From positions 1-63,487 of the forward strand of contig DATFGT010000072.1 of the NCBI GenBank assembly GCA_035249175.1: DNA of 63,487 nt. Direction: 5' to 3'. A model generated the notes under the pieces. That model was not told where the DNA came from. It was given only the letters and a program-made list of their open reading frames with translations, and did no database searches. The position numbers and the translations under genes are program-made. Positions 55,021-63,487 of this stretch are shown piece by piece; position 1 is the first letter of the stretch, and each line of letters begins with the position of its first letter. This stretch comes from 66-474 sp035249175. GTDB taxonomy: Bacteria > Pseudomonadota > Gammaproteobacteria > Xanthomonadales > Rhodanobacteraceae.

Positions 55021-55619
55021 TGCGCGTGCTGCTGGCCGAGGATCAGGCGATGGTGCGCGGTGCCTTGACCGCGCTGCTGGCGCTGGAGCCGGATATCGAG
55101 GTGCTGGGATCGGCTGCGGACGGCGAAGCCGCGTGGCGCGAAGTCGAGCGGCTGAAACCCGACATCCTGATTTCGGATATCGAAATGCCGGGCCTCACCG
55201 GATTGGAACTCGCGCAGCGCATCCAGCGCCACGAGTTGCCGGTGAAAGTGGTGATCGTGACCACGTTCGCGCGTTCCGGTTACCTGCGCCGCGCGCTGGA
55301 TGCGGGCGTATCGGGTTACCTGCTGAAGGATGCTCCGGCGGAGAAACTGGCCGACAGTTTGCGGATGGTGCATCGCGGCGGCCGCGCGATCGATCCGGAA
55401 CTGGCGCTGGAGGCGTGGACCGAAGCCGACCCGCTCAACGATCGCGAACGCCAGGTGCTGCGCCTTGCAGGCGAAGGGCAGAGCGCCGGCGAGATCGCGC
55501 ACAAGCTCAATCTCTCCCACGGCACCGTGCGCAATTATTTGTCCGAGGCGATCGGCAAGCTGGGCGTCGCCAACCGGATCGAGGCGTACAGGCTGGCTCG
55601 GCAGAAAGGCTGGCTGTAA
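55017..55619 (+). CDS. LuxR/NarL-type response regulator (DesR-like)
   Basis: Response regulator of 200 residues with receiver Asp in LISDIEMPGLTG (about 55), conserved Thr and Lys (YLLKDAP), and a C-terminal LuxR-type HTH (NDRERQVLRLAGEGQSAGEIA). Its start overlaps the kinase gene by four bases. The family acts as a dimeric transcription factor; targets are unknown. Confidence 0.93.
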   Translation: MMRVLLAEDQAMVRGALTALLALEPDIEVLGSAADGEAAWREVERLKPDILISDIEMPGLTGLELAQRIQRHELPVKVVIVTTFARSGYLRRALDAGVSGYLLKDAPAEKLADSLRMVHRGGRAIDPELALEAWTEADPLNDRERQVLRLAGEGQSAGEIAHKLNLSHGTVRNYLSEAIGKLGVANRIEAYRLARQKGWL

Positions 55620-55777
55620 TCCGGCGAGTTTGCATCGCATGGAGACGCCGGCGGCGTCACGTGAGGCAGGACGCGGAACGCAGAACCCGCCGGCGGGATG
55701 CGGATGATCGAAACGCGTCGATGCGGACAATGTGCGGCGCTTACAATGTGCCGTTGTCTTTGCCGATTGCCGCGCCG

Positions 55778-56818
55778 TTGAAGAAATCCGATTTTCATTA
55801 CGACCTGCCGATGGAACTGATCGCGCAGCAGCCGCTGCCCGAGCGCAGTGCCAGTCGGCTGCTGGTGGTCGATGCGCCGCACCGAAGCCTGGCAGACCGG
55901 GCGTTCCACGACCTTCCGGCGCTGCTGCGAAAGGGTGACCTGCTGGTGTTCAACGACACCCGCGTGCTGCCGGCGCGGCTGTTCGGTCGCAAGCCCAGCG
56001 GCGGTGCCGTCGAGGTCATGCTGGAACGCATCACCGGGACGCACACCGCAGTGGCGATGCTGGGTGTCAGCAAGAAACCGCGCGAGGGCAGCCTGATCGA
56101 ACTGGACGACGGCACGCCCGTGCGGGTGCTGGGCCGCGAAGGCGCATTCTTTGAATTGAAATTCGAATGCATCGAGCCGCTTGAAAAGCTGCTGCTGCGC
56201 ATCGGCCACATGCCGTTGCCGCCGTACATCACACGGCCCGACAACGCGAGCGACAGCGAACGCTACCAGACCGTCTATGCGCGCCAGCCGGGAGCGGTGG
56301 CGGCGCCGACTGCCGGATTGCATTTCGATGCGGCCCTGCTGGACGAACTGCGGGCGCGCGGCATCGACTTCGGATACATCACGTTGCACGTGGGCGCCGG
56401 CACCTTCCAGCCGGTGCGCGCGGAAAAGATCGAAGACCACGAGATGCATCGCGAGTGGTTGAACGTGGGCGCGGAGCTGGTTGAAAAGATCCACCGCACG
56501 CGGGCGCGTGGCGGACGCGTGGTCGCGGTCGGCACGACCGTGGTGCGCGCGCTGGAAGCCGCACGCGGCGAACGCGGTGATGTGGAACCCTTCGCGGGCG
56601 AAACCCGCATCTTCATTTTTCCGGGCTACAGGATCGCGTCGGTCGACGGCCTGATCACCAATTTCCACTTGCCGGAATCGACGTTGCTGATGCTGGTATC
56701 CGCGTTCGCCGGACGCGAGTTCGTGCTGTCGGCGTATCGCCATGCCGTCGAGCGGCGCTACCGGTTCTATTCGTACGGCGATGCGATGCTGGTGTTCCCG
56801 ATGGAACACGGAGAATGA
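55778..56818 (+). CDS. queA: S-adenosylmethionine:tRNA ribosyltransferase-isomerase
   Basis: Enzyme of queuosine synthesis that transfers ribose from SAM to preQ1-tRNA. It is 346 residues from a TTG at 55778, where the conserved N-terminus KKSDFHYDLP begins; ATGs at 55721 and 55730 would add 19 or 16 residues with no counterpart in the family, and no start has a good ribosome site. Motifs GHMPLPPYI, AAPTAGLHFD, THVGAGTFQPVR-type (here LHVGAGTFQPVR) and FHLPESTLLMLVSAF are present. tgt overlaps its stop. Confidence 0.93.
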   Translation: MKKSDFHYDLPMELIAQQPLPERSASRLLVVDAPHRSLADRAFHDLPALLRKGDLLVFNDTRVLPARLFGRKPSGGAVEVMLERITGTHTAVAMLGVSKKPREGSLIELDDGTPVRVLGREGAFFELKFECIEPLEKLLLRIGHMPLPPYITRPDNASDSERYQTVYARQPGAVAAPTAGLHFDAALLDELRARGIDFGYITLHVGAGTFQPVRAEKIEDHEMHREWLNVGAELVEKIHRTRARGGRVVAVGTTVVRALEAARGERGDVEPFAGETRIFIFPGYRIASVDGLITNFHLPESTLLMLVSAFAGREFVLSAYRHAVERRYRFYSYGDAMLVFPMEHGE

Positions 56819-57984
56819 GTGCGCTGCAATTCGACGTACTCGCCACCGACGGTGCCGCACGCCGTGGCCGCATCACGCTGCCGCGCGGCGTGATCGAAAC
56901 GCCGGCGTTCATGCCGGTTGGCACCTATGGGTCGGTGAAGGCCATGACGCCGCGCGATCTCCGCGAGGTCGGTGCCGAGATCATCCTCGGCAATACGTTC
57001 CATCTGTGGTTGCGGCCGGGGCTAGATGTGATCGGCGAATTCGGTGGCCTGCATCGCTTCATGGGCTGGAACGGTCCGATCCTCACCGATTCCGGCGGCT
57101 TCCAGGTGTACTCGCTGGCCGAGCGGCGCAAACTCACCGAGGAAGGCGTGGCGTTCGCATCGCCGGTGGACGGTTCGCGCGTGTTCCTGTCGCCCGAGGA
57201 ATCCATGCGCATCCAGACGGTGCTGGATTCCGACATCGTGATGGCGTTCGACGAATGCACGCCGTACACGGTCGATGGCAAGCCGGTGGACGCGCGCCTG
57301 GTGCGCGAGTCGATGGAATTGTCATTGCGTTGGGCCGCGCGCTCGCGGCGGGCGTTTGACGATCTCGGCAATCGCAATGCGCTGTTCGGGATCGTCCAGG
57401 GTGGCGTGCACGACGAACTGCGCACGCATTCGGCGGACGGATTGCTGGAGATCGGTTTCGACGGCTACGCGTTGGGCGGGCTCGCGGTGGGCGAGCCGGA
57501 GGCCGAACGCAACGCGACGCTGGAATCCGCGGTGCCGCGCCTGCCCGCCGACAAGCCGCGCTACCTGATGGGCGTCGGGCGGCCCGAGGACATCGTGGAG
57601 GCAGTACGTCGTGGCATCGACATGTTCGATTGCGTGATGCCGACCCGGCACGCGCGCAACGGCTTCCTGTTCACCCGCGCGGGCACGCTGCGCATCCGCA
57701 ATGCGAAATACACGAACGACACGCGGCCAATCGAGGAAGGCTGCACTTGCTACACCTGTGCGAACGGATTCTCCCGCGCGTATTTGCGTCATCTCGATCG
57801 ATGCGGCGAGATGCTGGGTTCGCAGCTCGCGACCATCCACAACCTGCACCATTACCTGACGCTGATGCGCGAGCTGCGCGAAGCAATCGGGGCACGATCA
57901 CTCGATCGCTACCTGGCGGAGTTTTACACCCGACGCGCGGAAGGTTCTCCCCATCTCGTCATTCCGGACACGGCGAAGCTGTGA
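56815..57984 (+). CDS. tgt: tRNA-guanine transglycosylase
   Basis: 389-residue enzyme exchanging guanine-34 for preQ1 in tRNAs. It overlaps queA by four bases (ATGA). The active-site loop DSGGFQVYSL (about 89-98), the GGLAVGEPEAERN segment and the zinc site CTCYTC...HNLHHY are complete. queA and tgt form one operon; yajC-secDF, which often follow, are absent here. Confidence 0.96.
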   Translation: MSALQFDVLATDGAARRGRITLPRGVIETPAFMPVGTYGSVKAMTPRDLREVGAEIILGNTFHLWLRPGLDVIGEFGGLHRFMGWNGPILTDSGGFQVYSLAERRKLTEEGVAFASPVDGSRVFLSPEESMRIQTVLDSDIVMAFDECTPYTVDGKPVDARLVRESMELSLRWAARSRRAFDDLGNRNALFGIVQGGVHDELRTHSADGLLEIGFDGYALGGLAVGEPEAERNATLESAVPRLPADKPRYLMGVGRPEDIVEAVRRGIDMFDCVMPTRHARNGFLFTRAGTLRIRNAKYTNDTRPIEEGCTCYTCANGFSRAYLRHLDRCGEMLGSQLATIHNLHHYLTLMRELREAIGARSLDRYLAEFYTRRAEGSPHLVIPDTAKL

Positions 57985-58020
57985 TCCGACTGCGTTTGCT
58001 GGACTGCAAACGCGAACGGT

Positions 58021-58070
58021 AAAGCCGGTCCGGAGGGCGAGCGCCAAGGTTGGCGCGAGTTTATCCGGCT
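58021..58070. repeat. Palindromic element after tgt, second family
   Basis: The inner stem GCGCCAA (58041-58047) and TTGGCGC (58050-58056) is perfect; the outer AGCCGG (58023-58028) pairs with CCGGCT (58065-58070). The TAAAGCCGG/TTATCCGGCT frame matches the element at 50731. It may terminate queA-tgt. Confidence 0.6.
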
Positions 58071-58097
58071 CGGGTCTTGTGCTGTCTGCACTGAAAA

Positions 58098-58152
58098 ATG
58101 GATTCCGGGTTCCCTCGCCAATGATGTCGGCGATGGCCCCGGAATGACGACG
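58098..58152. repeat. Palindromic intergenic repeat
   Basis: TGGATTCCGGGTTCCC through GGCCCCGGAATGACGA, another member of the family at 43.3, 45.5 and 47.6 kb. It lies between convergent tgt and the AidB-like gene, next to a poly-G tract. Confidence 0.7.
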
Positions 58153-58169
58153 AGAAGTGTGCGTTGCGC

Positions 58170-58183
58170 GGGGGGGGGGGGGG
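58170..58183. repeat. Run of 14 G
   Basis: An uninterrupted G14 tract, with the convergent gene's stop 13 bases beyond. Such a run is prone to slippage and to base-calling error. Confidence 0.9.
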
Positions 58184-58195
58184 CGCTGGCTGCGG

Positions 58196-59824
58196 TCAGT
58201 CTTCAATGATGCGGTCGAGCCCGTGTGCGCAAAACCGCCGCAGGGAAACCGCAGGCGCTGAATCTTTTTGATGGCGCTGCGCCCACGCGGCATGCTGCGC
58301 CAGCAGCGCGGCGGCGATGGCGCGCGCGCAGGTATTGCCCAGTCGCAACGCGCCGGCTTGCAACGCATGGGCGTTGCGGGCGTGGTCGCGCAGCCAGGTG
58401 TCGGCATGCCGGATCGCCCCGTGGATGGCCTCGGCGTCGCGATCGGATACCACGCGGTCGGCGGCTTCCGTCCATGCATCGACCGCCTCCACAAGCGCAT
58501 CGATGCCAAGCTTGTCCAGCGCGCGCAGGAAATCCAGCGCCTGCACGTTGCTCGCGCCTTCCCAGATCGGGAACACCTGCGCGTCGCGCAGCAGCAGCGG
58601 GATGCCGCTGTCTTCCAGATAACCGATGCCGCCGAGCGCCTCGACCGTTTCCGAGGCGATGTGGGTGCCCAGCTTGCAGATCCACAGTTTCGCCAGCGGG
58701 GTCAGCAGGCGCTGCAGCGCAGCGTCGCGATCGTTGCCCACGCCCGATTCGACACGGCCCAGCAGCAGGGCGACTTGCATGGCCAGATGGAAGGCGGCTT
58801 CGAACTCGGCTTCCCAACCGGTCAGTGCGTCGGCAAACAGGGGTTGGTCGATCAGCGGCTTGCCGAATGTGTGGCGACGCCTCGCAAAGTCGCGCGTCAA
58901 CGCGAGGCAACGCGCCATGGTCGAGAGCGAGCCGAACGCGTTCCACAAGCGCGTCACCTGCAGCACCGGCGTGATGGCGCGCACGCCGCGTGCAGACTCG
59001 CCAACCAGTTCTGCGCGGGTGTCGCGCAGATGGATTTCCGCTGTGGGCAGTTCGCGCGTGCCGAGCTTGTCCTTCAAACGGTCGACGGTGATGCCATTCC
59101 AGGTACCGTCCGCGTTGCGCGCCTCGACGCAGAACAGCGCGAGGCCGTCGGCGTCGCCGGGATTGCCTTGGGGACGCGCGAGTGCCAGCGCGACTTCCGC
59201 ATTGATGGCCGAGGTGAACCATTTGCGTCCGTTCAATCGCCAGCTTCCGTCGGCATCGCGGCGCGCGGTGGTTTCGCTCATCCCCACGTCGGAGCCACCC
59301 GCGGTTTCGGTCATCCACTGGCCGCTGATCCAGAACGTCGCCGAAGCGCGGCTGAGCAGATGCGGGAGAACGCGCTCGCGCAAGGCTGCATTCGGTGCAT
59401 CACGCAGCGCGGTCGCGACGCCGTCGGTCATCGCCAGCGGACAGGAATAGAAGGCGCTCGCGACGTGGTAGAGGTACACCTTGGCGAACTGCTGCACGCG
59501 CGCGAATTCGCCCAGCGCGCGATCGTGGCCGTCTGCGACCAGGCCATGTCGCGCGGCCATTGCCGGGCCTTCGCGCCAGGTTTCCGTCAGCTCGATACGA
59601 TCGACGCGGTTGCCCCAGACGTCGAAGTTGGTGAGCACGGGTTCGCCGGGCGTTGTCGCGACCTGTCGCGCGTACGCACGTTGTGCATATTCCGCCAGCG
59701 CGATGAAGTCCGGCTCCGCGGCGCGGCGTCGCGCGTCCGGCAATACCCGCGCCAGCCATGACTGCAGCACGCGGTCGTCGCGATAGGGGTCGGCAAGTTG
59801 CGGCGCGGGCTGGACGAAATTCAT
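58196..59824 (-). CDS. Acyl-CoA dehydrogenase, AidB-like
   Basis: Flavoprotein of 542 residues with the AidB-type order: WISGQWMTETAGGSDVG, RLNGRKWFTSAINAE, KDKLGTRELPTAEIHL, then the WEGASNVQALDFLRAL helix near residue 405. AidB belongs to the E. coli adaptive response, but most relatives are general acyl-CoA dehydrogenases. The start at 59824 overlaps the DUF2069 stop by four bases, so it belongs to a leftward operon with DUF2069 and wrbA. Confidence 0.9.
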   Translation of the reverse strand: MNFVQPAPQLADPYRDDRVLQSWLARVLPDARRRAAEPDFIALAEYAQRAYARQVATTPGEPVLTNFDVWGNRVDRIELTETWREGPAMAARHGLVADGHDRALGEFARVQQFAKVYLYHVASAFYSCPLAMTDGVATALRDAPNAALRERVLPHLLSRASATFWISGQWMTETAGGSDVGMSETTARRDADGSWRLNGRKWFTSAINAEVALALARPQGNPGDADGLALFCVEARNADGTWNGITVDRLKDKLGTRELPTAEIHLRDTRAELVGESARGVRAITPVLQVTRLWNAFGSLSTMARCLALTRDFARRRHTFGKPLIDQPLFADALTGWEAEFEAAFHLAMQVALLLGRVESGVGNDRDAALQRLLTPLAKLWICKLGTHIASETVEALGGIGYLEDSGIPLLLRDAQVFPIWEGASNVQALDFLRALDKLGIDALVEAVDAWTEAADRVVSDRDAEAIHGAIRHADTWLRDHARNAHALQAGALRLGNTCARAIAAALLAQHAAWAQRHQKDSAPAVSLRRFCAHGLDRIIED

Positions 59825-60183
59825 GGTTGGGGCAGCTTACTCCCCGGCGCGCCACGTCGCCTCGGTTTGCGCGCGCAAGCAAGGACCACCAGCACCGCCA
59901 GGATGAGTTCGACCCATGCGAACACGCGCTCGCCCGGCGCAGACCAGGCTTCGGCCACGCCATGGCAGAAATAGAACAGGCAGATCATTCCGGCCAGCAG
60001 CAACGTGCGCGAGGGCGTGCGCCAATACAGCAACGGAATGGCCAGCGGCAGCAATGCGATCAGCAGCGCCACCACGACGGGCATGCGTGCAGGCGGCAAC
60101 AGCCACGCGTGCCAGATAACCTGCAGCAGTGCCAGCGCGGCCCACGCGGCGAATCCGATCCGCTGTTGCAGCTTGATGTTCAT
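59821..60183 (-). CDS. DUF2069 inner-membrane protein
   Basis: Protein of 120 residues with four TM helices (about 10-30, 34-52, 60-80, 88-106) and the LFYFCHGVAEAW segment typical of DUF2069. It overlaps the wrbA stop by four bases and the AidB-like start by four. DUF2069 genes are commonly linked to wrbA in gammaproteobacteria. Confidence 0.92.
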   Translation of the reverse strand: MNIKLQQRIGFAAWAALALLQVIWHAWLLPPARMPVVVALLIALLPLAIPLLYWRTPSRTLLLAGMICLFYFCHGVAEAWSAPGERVFAWVELILAVLVVLACARKPRRRGAPGSKLPQP

Positions 60184-60776
60184 GGTTTCACCGCCAGGCG
60201 CCTCGCGACATCCGCGACACGCCGCCCGAGCGCCCGCGCGAGCGTACGTTCGTCGTCGCTGATCGGTCGCTCACGGTTGATGCCGGCCACGTGGCTGGCG
60301 CCGTAGGGCGTGCCGCCGGTCGTCGTCGTGTTGATGGCGGGTTCGGTGAACGGAATGCCGACCACCAGCATGCCGTGATGCAGCAGCGGCAGTATCATCG
60401 ACAGCAGTGTCGATTCCTGCCCGCCGTGCATGCTCGAAGTCGAAGTGAACACGGCACAGGGCTTGCCGACCAGTGTGCCGGACGCCCACTCGGCGGGCGT
60501 GGAATCCAGGAAATGCTTCATCGGCGCGGCCATGTTGCCGAAGCGCGTGGGGCTGCCGACGATCAGCCCCGCGCATTCATGGAGGTCCTTCAATTCCGCG
60601 TACGGCGCGCCCTCGTCGGGCACGGCCGGCTGCGCGGTTTGCGTGACAGGGGCCACCGCCGGCACCTGGCGCAGCCGCGCATGCACGCCTTCGACTTCCT
60701 CGACCCCGCGTGCGATCGCGCGGGCCAGCTGCGCGACGCTGCCGTTGCGGCTGTAGTAGAGAATCAGTATTTCCAT
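60180..60776 (-). CDS. wrbA: NAD(P)H:quinone oxidoreductase WrbA
   Basis: Flavodoxin-like FMN enzyme of 198 residues. The FMN phosphate loop YYSRNGSVAQLA, SPTRFGNMAAPMKHFLDST and SMHGGQESTL are family hallmarks. It reduces quinones by two electrons. First gene of the wrbA-DUF2069-AidB operon. Confidence 0.95.
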   Translation of the reverse strand: MEILILYYSRNGSVAQLARAIARGVEEVEGVHARLRQVPAVAPVTQTAQPAVPDEGAPYAELKDLHECAGLIVGSPTRFGNMAAPMKHFLDSTPAEWASGTLVGKPCAVFTSTSSMHGGQESTLLSMILPLLHHGMLVVGIPFTEPAINTTTTGGTPYGASHVAGINRERPISDDERTLARALGRRVADVARRLAVKP

Positions 60777-60912
60777 CGGGGCGGTCGTTGTGGTCGCTGC
60801 GTGATGGCCGCGTCAGGGGCGACCGTGAATGTGAATCCGGCCAGCTTGTATGGACGCCAACGCGCTGGCGCGTGGCGTTTCCTTTGGTTCGCGATTGCAC
60901 TAGCCTTTTCGC

Positions 60913-62202
60913 ATGAGACGGCTTTCGGGCTTCCGCCAGGTACTGCGCCGCGACCGGCTGAAGGCGTTCGCGAAGTTCCTGTGGTACCGATTCCGCGACG
61001 ACAAGTGCTTCGAAACCGCGGGCGCGCTTTCGTATACCACGTTGTTCGCGGTGGTGCCGCTGCTGGCCGCGGTGGTGGCGATTCTTGCCGTGTTCCCGGT
61101 GTTCGCCGGGTTGCGCGAGCATGTGTCCGATTTCATCTTCCGCAATTTCGTGCCGGCGTCCGGTGAAACGGTGCAAGGATACCTGCTCCAATTCGCCGAC
61201 AACGCCAGCAAGCTGACAATCGTCGGCATCTTTTTCCTGCTGGCAAGCGCGCTGATGATGCTGGCCAGCATCGAGGACCGCTTCAACCGGATCTGGCGCG
61301 TGCCTTCGCCGCGCAAGGGCAGTGCACGCTTCCTGCTGTACTGGGCGGCGTTGACGCTGGGACCGCTGGCGCTGGTGGCCGCGGTGGCGGCGAGCTCCTG
61401 GGTGTTCGCCCAGCCGGTGTTGCGCGGTGCGGGCACCGCGGGCGTGCTGGGCTTGCGGCTGGTCGCCCTGCTGCCGTTCGCGGTCACCTGGGCGGGCTTG
61501 ACCGTGTTGTACCAACTGGTCCCCAATCGCCGCGTCCGCTGGCGCGATGCAATCGCGGGTGCGTTGGCGGGTGCACTGCTCTTTGAGGCGGCGCGCAACG
61601 GCTTCGCGTGGTACGTGCAGGATCTCGCGAATTATCAAGCGGTGTACGGCGCGCTGGCGGCAATTCCGATCCTGCTGATCTGGATCTATCTTTCATGGGT
61701 GATCGTGCTGCTGGGCGCCACGCTGACCGCGGCCCTGGATGCATTCGAATACCACGATCCGCGCGAAATGTTGCCGCCGGGCTGCGAGTTCGTGGGGCTG
61801 ATGCGGGTGCTGCAGCATTTCGCTATCGCGCAGCGCGCCGGCGAAGGATTGTGCGAATCGGATCTGTCCCAGCGCGAACAATTCCTCACCGCTGACTTGC
61901 TGCAGCGCTATCTGCGTGACCTGCAACGCGCGCACATGATCCGGTGCAGCGATGCGGGCGAGTGGGTGCTGGCGCGCGACCTCGACAACGCCTCTTTGGA
62001 CGACGTGTTCCGGGCGGGCGATTACCAGTTGCCGTCCGATGCGTTGTCATTGCAGCGCGCCAGCGCCGGTCTGCTGCCCGAGGTGCGGGTGGCGTTGCAG
62101 CGCGCGGAATCGGCGCTCCGCGGGAATCTCGCGGTGCCGTTGCGGAGCGTGTTCTCCTCGGCGTTGCGTGAGCCGCCCACGAAATCCGAGGAGAAACCGT
62201 GA
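60913..62202 (+). CDS. yihY: YihY-family inner-membrane protein
   Basis: Protein of 429 residues; the N-terminal 290 are a six-helix YihY domain (SYTTLFAVVPLLAAVVAILAVF; YLSWVIVLLGATLTA). The family was long misnamed RNase BN. The C-terminal 130 residues are cytosolic and unrecognised. It starts the operon with the TlpA-like and acylphosphatase genes. Confidence 0.9.
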   Translation: MRRLSGFRQVLRRDRLKAFAKFLWYRFRDDKCFETAGALSYTTLFAVVPLLAAVVAILAVFPVFAGLREHVSDFIFRNFVPASGETVQGYLLQFADNASKLTIVGIFFLLASALMMLASIEDRFNRIWRVPSPRKGSARFLLYWAALTLGPLALVAAVAASSWVFAQPVLRGAGTAGVLGLRLVALLPFAVTWAGLTVLYQLVPNRRVRWRDAIAGALAGALLFEAARNGFAWYVQDLANYQAVYGALAAIPILLIWIYLSWVIVLLGATLTAALDAFEYHDPREMLPPGCEFVGLMRVLQHFAIAQRAGEGLCESDLSQREQFLTADLLQRYLRDLQRAHMIRCSDAGEWVLARDLDNASLDDVFRAGDYQLPSDALSLQRASAGLLPEVRVALQRAESALRGNLAVPLRSVFSSALREPPTKSEEKP

Positions 62203-62741
62203 TGATGGCAAGCTTGTTTCGCTGGGGTGCGTGGGGGTTGCTGCTGGCTTTCGCGTGCGCGCCGGGAATGGGTGCTGCGCAACCCGCGACCGCGCATCTC
62301 GCGACCGCGCATCCCGCCCTCACGATCAAGACACTCGATGGCAAAACCTTTGATCTTGCGGCGGAACGTGGCAAGTGGGTGGTCGTGAATTTCTGGGCGA
62401 CGTGGTGTTCGCCGTGCATCGCCGAAATGCCGGCCATTTCGAAATACGTCGCCGCACACACGAACGTTGCAGCGATCGGTCTTGCCTACGATCGTTCTTC
62501 GCGCGCCGATGTCATGAAATTCGCCGAGCAACATCCGGTCGCCTATCCGCTGGCGCAGCTCGACATGGATGACCTGCCGCGTGGCATCGAAATGCCGGCA
62601 GCCTTGCCGACCACCTGGTTGATCGCGCCGGATGGGCACGTGGCGAAGCGGTTCACTGGGCCGATCGACGCGAAGTTGCTGGATGCGGCGATCGTCGCGC
62701 CGCATTCGCCATCATCCGGAAGCGCGGGAAGCGGATCATGA
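62202..62741 (+). CDS. TlpA-like thioredoxin-family lipid-anchored or secreted protein
   Basis: Exported thioxidoreductase of 179 residues with a signal peptide and the active site WATWCSPC near residue 66, then AALPTTWLIAPDG (cis-Pro loop). It overlaps yihY (TGATG) and the next gene; an upstream GTG at 62199 is equally possible. It probably reduces cytochrome-c or cell-wall disulphides. Confidence 0.9.
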   Translation: MMASLFRWGAWGLLLAFACAPGMGAAQPATAHLATAHPALTIKTLDGKTFDLAAERGKWVVVNFWATWCSPCIAEMPAISKYVAAHTNVAAIGLAYDRSSRADVMKFAEQHPVAYPLAQLDMDDLPRGIEMPAALPTTWLIAPDGHVAKRFTGPIDAKLLDAAIVAPHSPSSGSAGSGS

Positions 62742-63004
62742 CTTGCGCGCGCTTCATCGTCACCGGCAAGGTGCAGGGCGTATTCTTCCGGGCGTCCACG
62801 CGTGAACGTGCAGTGCGCCTCGGCATCACGGGCCATGCGAAAAATCTTGCCGACGGCAGCGTGGAGGTTGTCGCATCCGGCGGTCGCGAAGCAGTGGACG
62901 AACTGGATGCGTGGCTGCACCACGGGCCGCCAGCGGCCGAGGTCGAACGGGTTCGGCGTGAAGCGCTGCCGGAACAGTCTTGGCGCGGATTCGTGACGGC
63001 TTGA
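62738..63004 (+). CDS. acyP: Acylphosphatase
   Basis: 88-residue enzyme hydrolysing acyl phosphates. The signature VQGVFFRASTRERAVRLG holds the catalytic Arg and GHAKNLADGSVEV the Asn. It overlaps the TlpA-like gene by four bases. Confidence 0.95.
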   Translation: MTCARFIVTGKVQGVFFRASTRERAVRLGITGHAKNLADGSVEVVASGGREAVDELDAWLHHGPPAAEVERVRREALPEQSWRGFVTA

Positions 63005-63007
63005 GCG

Positions 63008-63487
63008 TCAGCGTTCGCCCAGGCGCGGCAGCAAGCCGACCAGGTTGCACGGGCGCGTCCGCGCATCGAGCTGCGCACGCAGGATTTTTCCCCACGCGGT
63101 TTTGCACGCCGAAGTCGAACCGGGCAGGGCGAACACGAAGGTCTGGTTGGACAATCCTGCGAACGCACGCGATTGCAGGGACGACGTGCCGATTTCCTCG
63201 AAGCTGATCGCGCGGAACAGTTCGCCGAAGCCCGGCATTTCCTTGTCCAGCAGCGGCCGCACGGCTTCGGGCGTCGAGTCGCGGCCGGTGAAGCCGGTGC
63301 CGCCGGTGATCAGGATTCCGTGCACCGCGGGATCGGCGATCCACGCCGCGACCCGCGCGCGGATTGCATAACGATCGTCGCGCAGCAGTTTGCGTTCGTG
63401 CAGGTGGTGTCCTGCTTCCGTCAGCGCGTCGACAAGAAATTGCCCTGACGTGTCGGTCTCCAGCGTGCGCGTGTCGGAAACCGTGAG
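63008..63487 (-). CDS. moaB: Molybdenum cofactor biosynthesis protein B (partial, N-terminus cut)
   Basis: The C-terminal 159 residues of a MoaB/MogA protein (TVSDTRTLETDTSG, LITGGTGFTGRDSTPEA, and FALPGSTSACKTAWGKIL). The N-terminus lies beyond the right edge. MoaB adenylylates molybdopterin. It is convergent with acyP. Confidence 0.95.
   Translation of the reverse strand, partial: LTVSDTRTLETDTSGQFLVDALTEAGHHLHERKLLRDDRYAIRARVAAWIADPAVHGILITGGTGFTGRDSTPEAVRPLLDKEMPGFGELFRAISFEEIGTSSLQSRAFAGLSNQTFVFALPGSTSACKTAWGKILRAQLDARTRPCNLVGLLPRLGER

Noticed and set aside
1..63487. tRNA or rRNA genes
   Set aside because: I saw no cloverleaf or rRNA core by eye; small ones could be missed without a search tool.

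Overview
The window looks like chromosomal DNA of a high-GC gammaproteobacterium of the Xanthomonadales/Rhodanobacteraceae type. This rests on the quinol-oxidase (cyoAB) operon beside an MFS gene, ClC-dxs, queA-tgt, modABC, a cobalamin-riboswitch-controlled TonB receptor and many TonB/lipoprotein-type envelope genes; it is inferred from protein similarity and gene order, not from a marker gene. No rRNA, tRNA, CRISPR array, transposase or integrase is visible. Genes are densely packed, and the only non-coding stretch above 300 bases (about 5712-6141) holds a cobalamin riboswitch.

Layout. 1-3000: cytochrome bo3 oxidase subunits I (cut by the left edge) and II. 3100-5700: two convergent MFS transporters. 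5800-8800: cobalamin riboswitch, BtuB-type receptor and a PP-loop ATPase. 8800-18230: M15 peptidase, FmdB zinc ribbon, DUF3011 protein, PBP1B, TPR lipoprotein, DXS, ClC channel with CBS domains, HNH endonuclease. 18378-42620 is the accessory core. It holds four TIR-TolB-like-TPR paralogues (three in tandem, one at 32.9 kb), a PrsW protease with a large secreted HELVH protein, an ECF sigma factor with a membrane anti-sigma protein carrying about 41 decapeptide repeats, a partner-switching set (HATPase, STAS, GAF-PP2C), two TIR-transmembrane-TPR proteins each followed by a small beta-rich protein, a small secreted protein with an apparent G-tract frameshift, and a SLOG plus four-TM protein. 42.8-53 kb: GNAT, acyl-CoA dehydrogenase, lipoprotein, modCBA, YbhB, DUF488, SET, PfpI, PsiF and class III aminotransferase genes. 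53-63.5 kb: a frameshifted isoprenylcysteine methyltransferase, a DesKR-like two-component pair, queA-tgt, an AidB-like dehydrogenase, DUF2069, wrbA, yihY, a TlpA-like protein, acylphosphatase and the C-terminal part of MoaB.

The most interesting part is 18-43 kb. Six proteins carry a TIR domain with the catalytic-type Trp-x3-Glu motif. Two of them sit behind near-palindromic CRP-like sites (TGTGA-N6-TCAC) about 120-130 bp from their starts, and a SLOG-4TM protein lies downstream on the same strand. SLOG domains sense or process nucleotides and SLATT-type membrane domains are proposed pore effectors, so this could be a Thoeris-like TIR signalling system; that is inference. Nearby, the sigma/anti-sigma pair has a repeat-built extracytoplasmic domain with an exact 300-bp super-repeat, which I cannot match to a described family. 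A family of short palindromic repeats ending in CCCCGGAATGACGA is scattered through the gene junctions at 34-58 kb.
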